Source: Candidatus Colicola caccequi (GTDB taxonomy: Bacteria; Bacteroidota; Bacteroidia; Bacteroidales; Paludibacteraceae). Taken from it: a stretch of 7,038 bases of DNA. The stretch covers positions 1 through 7,038 of the forward strand of contig JAGHTR010000198.1 of the NCBI GenBank assembly GCA_018065205.1. Reading direction: 5' to 3'. Both the position numbers and the translations under genes were made by a program. Below the pieces are notes generated by a model that had not been told where the DNA came from, ran no database searches, and worked only from the letters and a program-made list of their open reading frames with translations. Positions 1-6,495 of this stretch are shown piece by piece. Position 1 is the first letter of the stretch. Every line of letters begins with the position of its first letter.

Positions 1-5
1 CGTTG

Positions 6-37
6 CAAATATACAAAGAATTTTTGGAATATGCAAG
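6..37 (-). promoter_or_regulatory. possible divergent Bacteroidota promoter (weak)
   Basis: Read on the minus strand, positions 13 to 6 give TATATTTG, which fits the Bacteroides -7 consensus TAnnTTTG. Twenty bases further upstream, positions 37 to 34 give CTTG, a three-of-four match to the -33 element TTTG. A transcript from it would start at or just beyond the left edge and run left, so its gene cannot be seen. The region is AT-rich, so a chance match is quite possible. Confidence 0.3.
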
Positions 38-42
38 AAAAA

Positions 43-74
43 TTTGTATAAATGCGAAAAAAAGTGTACCTTTG
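43..74 (+). promoter_or_regulatory. Bacteroidota sigma-70-type promoter for the operon
   Basis: TTTG at 43-46 (-33 element) and TACCTTTG at 67-74 (-7 element, consensus TAnnTTTG) are separated by 20 nt, which is within the known 19-21 nt spacing for the Bacteroides primary sigma factor. Transcription would be expected to begin near 80-83, about 15 nt before the ATG at 96. No other equally good promoter was noticed in front of the downstream genes, so this one probably drives the whole plus-strand cluster. The motif match is seen directly; activity is inferred. Confidence 0.75.
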
Positions 75-95
75 CAGGCTGAAAAGAATTTAATT

Positions 96-377
96 ATGTT
101 ACACGTTTTAGCATCTTCTTTACATCAAGAGCCATTACAACTGCCTCAACTGGATGAGGAATGGGTGAACAACAACCAAGTTGTAGCCGTTATGACGGGT
201 GGCTCGGAACAATTATTCTTGCAAAAAGTTCAGGAAGGAGTAATATCCCTTGATGAACCTATCTATTTAATTGCCGGACAACAGAGCAACTCTCTGGCTG
301 CCTGCTGCGAAATCTTAAGTTGGATCAATCTCAATAATGGTCATGGAGAAATTAGGAGTTATCGGAATGCCGAGTGA
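96..377 (+). CDS. L-fucose-isomerase-like protein, N-terminal fragment
   Basis: This 93-residue frame looks like the N-terminal part of the L-fucose/L-arabinose isomerase-like proteins common in Bacteroides. It carries TGGSEQ (residues 34-39), matching the family's TGGTE-type turn after a beta strand, and a strand-helix unit with GQQSNSLAA (61-69) followed by an amphipathic helix ending in NGHGEI. The ATG at 96 is chosen because the frame, although open back to position 3, would otherwise read through the promoter at 43-74, and residues MLHVLASSLH resemble the family's start. After GHGEI the frame leaves the family pattern (RSYRNAE) and stops. The matching continuation lies one frame over in the next entry. 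The segment before TGGSEQ also seems shorter than I recall for the roughly 470-residue relatives. Substrate is unknown, and the fragment alone is unlikely to be a working enzyme. Family assignment is from remembered motifs. Confidence 0.65.
   Translation: MLHVLASSLHQEPLQLPQLDEEWVNNNQVVAVMTGGSEQLFLQKVQEGVISLDEPIYLIAGQQSNSLAACCEILSWINLNNGHGEIRSYRNAE
337..377 (+). other. probable frameshift/deletion junction between two halves of one gene
   Basis: The upstream frame ends at 377 and the downstream frame can only begin after an in-frame stop at 316-318, with ATGs at 337 and 343. At 346-354 the string GAGAAATTA serves both: read in the first frame it gives G-E-I, the usual end of the N-terminal unit, and read in the second it gives E-K-L leading into GVIGMPSDWLIAS, the usual start of the next unit. 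In relatives these two units are, from memory, joined by a linker of roughly 25 residues that is absent here. A deletion between short direct repeats would explain both the missing linker and the frame change. Confidence 0.55.
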
Positions 378-1071
378 TTGGCTGATTGCCAGTCATGTGG
401 ATTATCACAACGTTGAAACAAATTTAGGTATCCAATTAGTGGATATCCCCATTGAGCGGGTCACCTCGTTAGGCGAAGTGGATCCCGGTATAGACGGAGC
501 CAATGCCATCTATGACCGTTTGAAGGAACTGATTGCCGAATACGAGTTGACCGGTATCACATTGCGATGCTTTGACCTGTTATCCACAGTCAAGAACACC
601 GGGTGTATTGCGCTTAGCCGATTGAATGACGAAGGCATACCTGCCGCCTGCGAAGGCGACATACCTACTCTGCTGACGATGATGCTCTGCCACCGGTTGA
701 CGGGCTGTCCGGGATTCCAATGCAACCCTGCCCGCATTGAGGACCATCGCATGCTGTTTGCCCATTGTACATTGCCATTGACAATGACCACCAGCCATTC
801 GCTCACTACCCACTTTGAATCCGGAATAGGAGTAGCCATCCATGGCGAACTGCCCGAAGGAGACTACACGTTGGTTAAGTTGAGCGGAGACCTCAAACGA
901 CTGTTTGCAGCCAATGTTCAATTAGTTAGTAATCAATACGAGCCCAACCTATGCCGCACACAGGTATGGCTCGAAATAGACGATACGGTTAAGCACTACT
1001 TCCAAACCAATCCGATCGCCAACCACCATGTCCTTATTCCCGGACATCACGAGGATAAATTTGTCTTATAA
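337..1071 (+). CDS. L-fucose-isomerase-like protein, central and C-terminal part
   Basis: This 244-residue frame holds the rest of the L-fucose/L-arabinose isomerase-like protein. Visible family features are GVIGMPSDWLIAS (7-19, a strand and loop opening the second Rossmann-like unit), GCIALSRLNDEGIPAACEGD (89-108), an AHCT segment (142-145), HFESGIGVAIHGELP (159-173), LCRTQV (205-210) and a terminal NHHVLIPG (229-236). In characterised fucose and arabinose isomerases the metal is held by acidic residues and a histidine; the CEGD acids and the NHH histidines are candidates by position, which is inference. Start choice is uncertain: ATG 337 gives MVMEKLG and ATG 343 gives MEKLG, neither with a clear ribosome-binding site, and both may be non-functional if the gene is simply broken. 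The reading frame is otherwise intact and well conserved over its full length, suggesting a recent lesion, a sequence error or a truly split protein. Its stop codon shares one base with the tsaB start. Confidence 0.7.
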   Translation: MVMEKLGVIGMPSDWLIASHVDYHNVETNLGIQLVDIPIERVTSLGEVDPGIDGANAIYDRLKELIAEYELTGITLRCFDLLSTVKNTGCIALSRLNDEGIPAACEGDIPTLLTMMLCHRLTGCPGFQCNPARIEDHRMLFAHCTLPLTMTTSHSLTTHFESGIGVAIHGELPEGDYTLVKLSGDLKRLFAANVQLVSNQYEPNLCRTQVWLEIDDTVKHYFQTNPIANHHVLIPGHHEDKFVL

Positions 1072-1754
1072 TGACCATACTAACAATAGAAACCAGTACA
1101 TCCGTCTGCTCGGCAGCATGGTGCATCGATGGTCAAGCAGTTGCTTCGCGCCTCAGCACAGCCGGCGGCAATCACGCTTCGCTGCTGCCTACTTTTATTG
1201 ATGAACTCATCCAAGAGGCTCAACAGAAGGGATGGAAAGCCGACGCCGTAGCCGTAAGTGAAGGTCCCGGCAGTTATACCGGCTTACGTATCGGGCTGAG
1301 TACCGCCAAAGGGTTATGCTACGGATGGGATGTACCTCTTATTCCCATTCCCACATTGGACATCCTATGTCAACAAGCGATGGCGACGCAGCCCCTGCCC
1401 GAAGACGCCATTCTACTGCCTATGATAGATGCCCGCAGGATGGAAGTCTATACTGCGCACTATACGACATCATTGCAACGCACAACGCCTATCATGGCGC
1501 AAGTGGTGGATGATGCCCAATGGCTGCCTACCAATCAACCTATTTATTACTTTGGAGACGGAGCCGCAAAATGCCAGACAGCACTCGGGATGCCACATAT
1601 TCATTTCCTGCCGGACATCATTCCCAATGCCGCTTATATGGGACCGCTTGCCGAACAAGCCCAGTCCATTCCGGCTATCGAAATGGCATACTACACACCA
1701 TTCTATCTCAAGGATTTTATTCCGGCTCCCACCCATGTTAAAGGACTAAAATAA
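1071..1754 (+). CDS. tsaB: tRNA threonylcarbamoyladenosine biosynthesis protein TsaB
   Basis: TsaB is the ASKHA-fold partner of TsaD in the cytoplasmic complex, with TsaE, that transfers threonylcarbamoyl from TC-AMP to A37 of tRNAs reading ANN codons. The 227-residue length is normal for the family. The N-terminal strand-turn ILTIETSTS (3-11) is the ASKHA phosphate-1-like loop, NHASLLP (34-40) corresponds to the first metal-motif region that is degenerate in TsaB, and SEGPGSYTGLRIGLSTAKGL (63-82) is the family signature. LLPMIDARRMEVY (115-127) is the usual second-subdomain strand, and the tail YTPFYLKDFIP (208-218) matches the common C-terminal end. The ATG overlaps the previous stop by one base (TAATG), which favours translational coupling. 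TsaC, TsaD and TsaE are not in the window. No missing or odd residues were noticed. Confidence 0.95.
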   Translation: MTILTIETSTSVCSAAWCIDGQAVASRLSTAGGNHASLLPTFIDELIQEAQQKGWKADAVAVSEGPGSYTGLRIGLSTAKGLCYGWDVPLIPIPTLDILCQQAMATQPLPEDAILLPMIDARRMEVYTAHYTTSLQRTTPIMAQVVDDAQWLPTNQPIYYFGDGAAKCQTALGMPHIHFLPDIIPNAAYMGPLAEQAQSIPAIEMAYYTPFYLKDFIPAPTHVKGLK

Positions 1755-1761
1755 TTGCACT

Positions 1762-4485
1762 TTGAAACACCTATCGTACATATCCTACTGCATTGGATCG
1801 GTTATAGCAACCGTACTTTGTACCGCTTGTTCGACACAAAAGAACACGGGTGCATCTCGCACATGGCATCAACTGAAAACGGTTCATAATGTTTATTTCA
1901 ACGGTCGGTTATCTTACGACGAAGGAATGACGGCATTGGATGAGGCTCATTCGGACAATTATGCGACTCTGCTGCCACTTTATCCTGTTAGCGATCATGA
2001 TGCTGCTCAATCCGCAGCCTCGACCTTTGATAAGTCCATTGAGAAAAGTCGCAAATGTATCAAACTGCACTCTATTCATGCCCGTCCCAAAGTGAATGCA
2101 CGCAAGGCCAAGAAACCGGCTTACCAGAACTGGCTCAAGAGCAAGGAATTTAATAATCAGATGTACCGCGCGTGGTTTATGTTGGCACAGAGTGAGTTCC
2201 ACAAGGGTGAGTTTTTGGAATCGGTTGGTACATTCCGTTACATAGAGCGTTTATACGACAACGACCCTGACATCCAAGCCCAATGCCAATTATGGGTGGC
2301 ACGCGCCTACGGCGAAATGGGATGGATATATGAGGCAGAAGATATACTTCAAAAAGTGCAAGTCGATAATCTCAATCGTCGTCACAAGAATTTCTTTTCT
2401 GCGGTGAATGCCGATGTTCTACTGAAAGGTGAGCATCATGCCGAGGCTATTCCTTTTGTGCGCGTAGCCAAGAAAGACGAGAAGCGCAAGCAGTATTTGC
2501 CTCGATTTGAATTTGTTTTAGGGCAGTTATATCGTGAGAATAACCAGCCCGGGCTTGCACGAGCTGCTTTTAAGCGTGTTTATAAGATGCACCCCAAGGA
2601 TGTGCAGATGGAATTTAATGCACGTCTGATGTACGCCGAGTTAGATGGCGACACCCTGAGCACGGTCAAACGACTCAATCGCATGGCTCGTCTATATAAA
2701 TACCGTGACCAATTAGATCAACTATACGGCACGATTGGCAATATCTACCTCGCCAACGGAGATACCGTCCGAGCCCTTTCTTACTATGAAAAAGGTATTG
2801 AATCTGCCACGCAGGATGGCGACGCCAAAGCCGGTGTATTAATCACGGCGGGGGACCTGTACTACGGTCGCCATAACTATCCTCTGGCTTTGCCTTGCTA
2901 TAAACAGGCCACTGCGATTATATCCTCCACGCATGAGGCCTACGACCGTGTTTTACATCGTAGTGAAGTATTAGACGAGGTGGTAGTAGATATACAAACG
3001 GTTCAATTACAAGATTCATTGCAACACTTAGGAACGCTTACTGAGGAGGAGCAACGTCAGATTGTAGAACGCATCATTGCAGAACTGATAGAAGCGGAGA
3101 AACAAGATTCTATTCGTGCCGCAGAGAAAGCCCGCGAGAACGAGTTATTGGCGGATGGAGGAGGGCTGCAAAGTGTGAATACATCGCGTATGTTAGGCAA
3201 TCGTATAGGAGAGGATGCCAACTGGTACTTCTATAACCCTCAACTAATGAAAACCGGTAAACAGGAGTTTATGCGCAAGTGGGGACAGCGCACATTAGAG
3301 GATAACTGGAGACGACTGAGCAAGACCATCGTGACCTCTTCGGACTGGAATAACGACTATGAGATGGACGGAACGGCAGACTCCACCAAGATGTCATCCG
3401 ACTCCCTTTCCACCCCATCCATTGGCACTCCATCTACCGACATACATAATCCTGAGTATTACCTGCAACAGATCCCGCGTACACCGCAGGACTATGCACT
3501 AAGTGATTCCCTCATAGCAGATGCGCTTCATAACCTTATCTATCTCTATCGAGACCGCGTAGAGGACAGGCCGATGAGCGACCTTGCCCTAGCTGATTAC
3601 CGGAAGCGTTTTCCTAATGATTCGCGCATGTTGGATGTACTTTATGACCAATACTTAGATGCACTACGCACCAACGATGAGGAACGCGCCAAGAACTTCA
3701 GGCAACTCATCCTGCAACAATTCCCTAATTCGACGCAGGCACAAATCGTATCTGATCCTAATTATTTTGCTGCTTTACAACGCATGGCAGCAGAGCAAGA
3801 CTCCTTATACGAAGACACGTATGATGCCTATCGTGCGGCTCGTTATGCACAGGTTCAGACTAACTGCGAATATGCCACATCCTCTTATCCGTTATCTCCC
3901 ATTATGCCTCGCATGCTCTTCCTTAATGCCGTTGCCACGGCAAAGAAAGACGGTCAGCAAGCCTTCCAGCAGGCCCTTAATGATATGGTAACGCGCTATC
4001 CTGAGCACGAGTTATCGGCTATGGCGAAAGATATGTTAGCCTTAATGGGGCAAGGCAGAGAATCTCAACAAGGAGGTTCAACATCGTCCTTACAAGAGCA
4101 ACGAGAGCAAGTGTTGACACCTGTAGAAGAAGAGCCGACCACTCAACAATGGTCCACCGAGACACGCGAGCCCAGTTTGGTATATATCGTGATTAAGGCT
4201 AACGAAGAGGACCTGAATGAAATGCTATACCAAGTGGCCTTATTCAATTTCTCGCAGTTCCTGATTAAAGACTTTGACCTGCAGAAGATAGTTATTTTCT
4301 CACCCGAGCAGTCGGCGCTGCAGATAGAAGGTTTAGAATCGCTGGATGAGGCACAATGGTATATTGATATGATGCAAAATAATGAATCGCTTAAGCACCT
4401 CTTCCAACGCACGGAAGCCATTATCTTCCCCATCATATCGTCCAATCTGCCATTTATTCTCACCCCCGCCAATCCCTACTTATGA
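1762..4485 (+). CDS. porW: PorW/SprE-family TPR lipoprotein (type IX secretion/gliding)
   Basis: This 907-residue protein resembles PorW of Porphyromonas and SprE of Flavobacterium, lipoproteins needed for type IX secretion and gliding. The start is TTG, 7 nt after the tsaB stop; it is preferred because the next in-frame Met (residue 56) would remove the signal peptide. Residues 1-22 form a hydrophobic signal ending CTAC, so Cys23 is the probable lipidated residue, though Cys at -3 is less usual than Leu. STQKN after it lacks the acidic surface-export signal, so a periplasm-facing anchor is inferred. Then come the family N-terminal motif TWHQLKTVHNVYFNG (34-48), tetratricopeptide-like helical repeats (about 130-400), and a charged, probably coiled-coil stretch (420-462). 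NWYFYNPQLMKTGKQEF (487-503) with KWGQRTLEDNWRR (506-518) is the family's most recognisable block. A Ser/Thr-rich linker (535-560), more helical repeats (580-765) and a Gln/Glu-rich linker (766-800) follow. A final alpha/beta domain (806-895) contains FNFSQFLIKDFDL (828-840). Its stop overlaps the priA start. Assignment is by motifs from memory; presence of type IX secretion in this organism is inference. Confidence 0.8.
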   Translation: MKHLSYISYCIGSVIATVLCTACSTQKNTGASRTWHQLKTVHNVYFNGRLSYDEGMTALDEAHSDNYATLLPLYPVSDHDAAQSAASTFDKSIEKSRKCIKLHSIHARPKVNARKAKKPAYQNWLKSKEFNNQMYRAWFMLAQSEFHKGEFLESVGTFRYIERLYDNDPDIQAQCQLWVARAYGEMGWIYEAEDILQKVQVDNLNRRHKNFFSAVNADVLLKGEHHAEAIPFVRVAKKDEKRKQYLPRFEFVLGQLYRENNQPGLARAAFKRVYKMHPKDVQMEFNARLMYAELDGDTLSTVKRLNRMARLYKYRDQLDQLYGTIGNIYLANGDTVRALSYYEKGIESATQDGDAKAGVLITAGDLYYGRHNYPLALPCYKQATAIISSTHEAYDRVLHRSEVLDEVVVDIQTVQLQDSLQHLGTLTEEEQRQIVERIIAELIEAEKQDSIRAAEKARENELLADGGGLQSVNTSRMLGNRIGEDANWYFYNPQLMKTGKQEFMRKWGQRTLEDNWRRLSKTIVTSSDWNNDYEMDGTADSTKMSSDSLSTPSIGTPSTDIHNPEYYLQQIPRTPQDYALSDSLIADALHNLIYLYRDRVEDRPMSDLALADYRKRFPNDSRMLDVLYDQYLDALRTNDEERAKNFRQLILQQFPNSTQAQIVSDPNYFAALQRMAAEQDSLYEDTYDAYRAARYAQVQTNCEYATSSYPLSPIMPRMLFLNAVATAKKDGQQAFQQALNDMVTRYPEHELSAMAKDMLALMGQGRESQQGGSTSSLQEQREQVLTPVEEEPTTQQWSTETREPSLVYIVIKANEEDLNEMLYQVALFNFSQFLIKDFDLQKIVIFSPEQSALQIEGLESLDEAQWYIDMMQNNESLKHLFQRTEAIIFPIISSNLPFILTPANPYL

Positions 4486-6494
4486 GTGATTTAGTGGATG
4501 TCATATTACCACTTGCCATTCGGGATACCTATACATATGCGCTGCCTCCCGATATGCCGATGCCGCCCATTGGGTCTCGCGTACTGGTGCCATTGGCAAA
4601 GAAAGTAGTGATTGGGATTGTATTGCAACCCCATTCCACGCCCCTTTCGCCGGATATTACTATTCGAGAGGTTATTCAGTTATTGGATCCATTTCCCATT
4701 ATCACTCCTCAACAATTGAGGTTATGGCAATGGATGGCATCTTATTATATGTGTCCGTTAGGTGATGTCATGGCCGCAGCTCTTCCTGCAAAGGCATTAG
4801 ACCATCATTATTCCATGGCTGAATCTAAACGGAGACGCGTAGTTATTGATCATTTTGACGGCACTACCATTCCTAAAAATGCTCTTAATGCACCTCAACA
4901 GGAAGCGTTTAAGCATATCCAGACTCAATTTGAGTGTCATGATATTGTCCTTCTGCAGGGAGTAACTTCATCCGGTAAGACGGAGATCTATATCCATCTG
5001 ATAGAGGAACAACTTCGGTTGGGTCATCAGGTTCTTTACCTTGTCCCGGAGATAGCCCTCACCACGCAACTCACAGACCGTCTGCAGCGCATTTTTGGTA
5101 CTCAGTTGCGCGTCTATCACTCACGCATCTCGGATGCGCAGCGCATGGAGATATACCGTCAACAACTGCTTGATCACAGTCCCCGTCTGATTGTGGGTGC
5201 ACGTTCGGCAGTCTTCCTACCCATGCATAACTTAGGACTCATCATCATGGATGAAGAACATGAGTCGTCCTATAAGCAACAAGAGCCGGCTCCTCGCTAC
5301 CATGCGCGTGCCGTAGCAGCGATGATGGCATCCCACGCAAGCGCCAAGTTACTACTCGGTTCAGCCACCCCATCTATTGAATCACGATTTCTTGCGGAAC
5401 GCGGTAAGTATGGTTATGTCACACTTACGCAGCGTTATCAGGGACTTCAGTTACCTGCCATCTCGCTGATTGATTTAAAGCAACAATACCACCGGAAGGA
5501 AATGTACATGCATTTTTCTGACCCGTTGGTACTTCGTATTCGTCAGGAACTGGAGCAAAAGAAACAGATTATTCTCTTTCTTAATCGCCGAGGTTACGCT
5601 CCGTATATCCAATGCACTCAATGCGGCCATATCCCCACCTGTTCCGACTGCAACGTTAGTCTCACCTACCATCGCCGAGGAAATATGTTGGTATGCCACT
5701 ACTGCGGGCGTTCTTATTCCGTTCCTACTCGCTGTCCGAAATGTGGCGGGGAGATGAAGTTGCATGGATTTGGAACGGAGCGATTGGAAGAAGAGGTAAC
5801 AGAACTATTTCCGGATGCTCGTGTAGCACGAATGGATTTGGATACCACGCGCAAGAAAAACGATTACGAGAATATCATCCGTGCTTTTTCGGAGCATGAA
5901 GTGGATATATTGATTGGCACCCAGATGGTAACTAAGGGTCTGCATTTTGATGATGTCAGTCTTGTTGCCGTTTTGAATGCTGATGCGCTTATCAGTCAGC
6001 CGGATTTTAGGAGTTATGAAAGGGCATATCAGATGTTAGAGCAGGTGAGTGGACGAGCCGGTCGAACGGGGCAACAAGGGTCGGTTTTTATTCAGACCTT
6101 TGACCCGGAGCACCCCATTTTCCACTATGTTTGCGACCATGCTACCGACGCATTTTATCAAGCGCAAATAGAAGAACGCCATCGATTCCGTTTTCCTCCA
6201 TTCTATCGGCAAATCACCCTTACTTTACGTCATTCCAATGAGCAACGAGTCAGTCAGGCAGCCGAGTGGTTGCAAGCGCAATTAGTTATTATTTTTGGGA
6301 ACCGTTGCACGGATGTTATAACACCGGCCATCAGTAAAATCCAATCTCTGCACCTGAGGTCCTTCAATCTTCGTATTGAGGCTTCTGCCAATCTATCCAA
6401 AGCCAAGCAATTATTGCAGCAACAAATAGACCTACTGCAATCTTTTCCTGCATTTAAGGGTGTGCACGTGCTTCCTGACGTTGACCCGCAATAA
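4482..6494 (+). CDS. priA: primosomal protein N' PriA, replication-restart helicase
   Basis: PriA is the superfamily 2, 3'-to-5' DNA helicase that recognises stalled forks and reloads the replicative helicase. The N-terminal 3'-DNA-end-binding domain spans about 1-105. Walker A GVTSSGKTE (160-168), LVPEIALT (187-194), the Walker B box DEEH (257-260), GSATPSIES (293-301) and, in the second lobe, GTQMVTKGLHFDDVSLV (479-495) and SGRAGR (523-528) are intact. Eight cysteines at 378, 381, 387, 390, 405, 408, 418 and 421 form the usual two zinc sites in four CxxC pairs. FGTERLEEE (430-438) is also typical. The C-terminal domain ends at 670. The protein is shorter than the 732 residues of E. coli PriA: only about 30 residues separate the 3'-binding domain from LNAPQQEAF (135-143), so the winged-helix domain seems absent. 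The ATG lies in an ATGA overlap with the upstream stop, implying translational coupling. Confidence 0.95.
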   Translation: MSDLVDVILPLAIRDTYTYALPPDMPMPPIGSRVLVPLAKKVVIGIVLQPHSTPLSPDITIREVIQLLDPFPIITPQQLRLWQWMASYYMCPLGDVMAAALPAKALDHHYSMAESKRRRVVIDHFDGTTIPKNALNAPQQEAFKHIQTQFECHDIVLLQGVTSSGKTEIYIHLIEEQLRLGHQVLYLVPEIALTTQLTDRLQRIFGTQLRVYHSRISDAQRMEIYRQQLLDHSPRLIVGARSAVFLPMHNLGLIIMDEEHESSYKQQEPAPRYHARAVAAMMASHASAKLLLGSATPSIESRFLAERGKYGYVTLTQRYQGLQLPAISLIDLKQQYHRKEMYMHFSDPLVLRIRQELEQKKQIILFLNRRGYAPYIQCTQCGHIPTCSDCNVSLTYHRRGNMLVCHYCGRSYSVPTRCPKCGGEMKLHGFGTERLEEEVTELFPDARVARMDLDTTRKKNDYENIIRAFSEHEVDILIGTQMVTKGLHFDDVSLVAVLNADALISQPDFRSYERAYQMLEQVSGRAGRTGQQGSVFIQTFDPEHPIFHYVCDHATDAFYQAQIEERHRFRFPPFYRQITLTLRHSNEQRVSQAAEWLQAQLVIIFGNRCTDVITPAISKIQSLHLRSFNLRIEASANLSKAKQLLQQQIDLLQSFPAFKGVHVLPDVDPQ

Positions 6495-6495
6495 G

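Noticed and set aside
3..95. Extension of the first frame back to a TTG at position 3
   Set aside because: This stretch contains a well-matched promoter at 43-74 and its translation has no family resemblance; the ATG at 96 follows the predicted transcription start at a normal distance.
337..377. Programmed ribosomal frameshift joining the two isomerase frames
   Set aside because: The change needed is +1 (or -2), there is no classic slippery heptamer or prfB-like CTT-TGA site, and a joined product would still lack the linker.
510..921. Minus-strand open frames opposite the isomerase gene
   Set aside because: They are shadows of a conserved plus-strand gene, with no family motifs and no start signals.
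6288..6300. TAnnTTTG-like match inside priA as an internal promoter
   Set aside because: The TATTTTTG match has no TTTG at the right spacing upstream and sits in coding sequence; a chance match is more likely.
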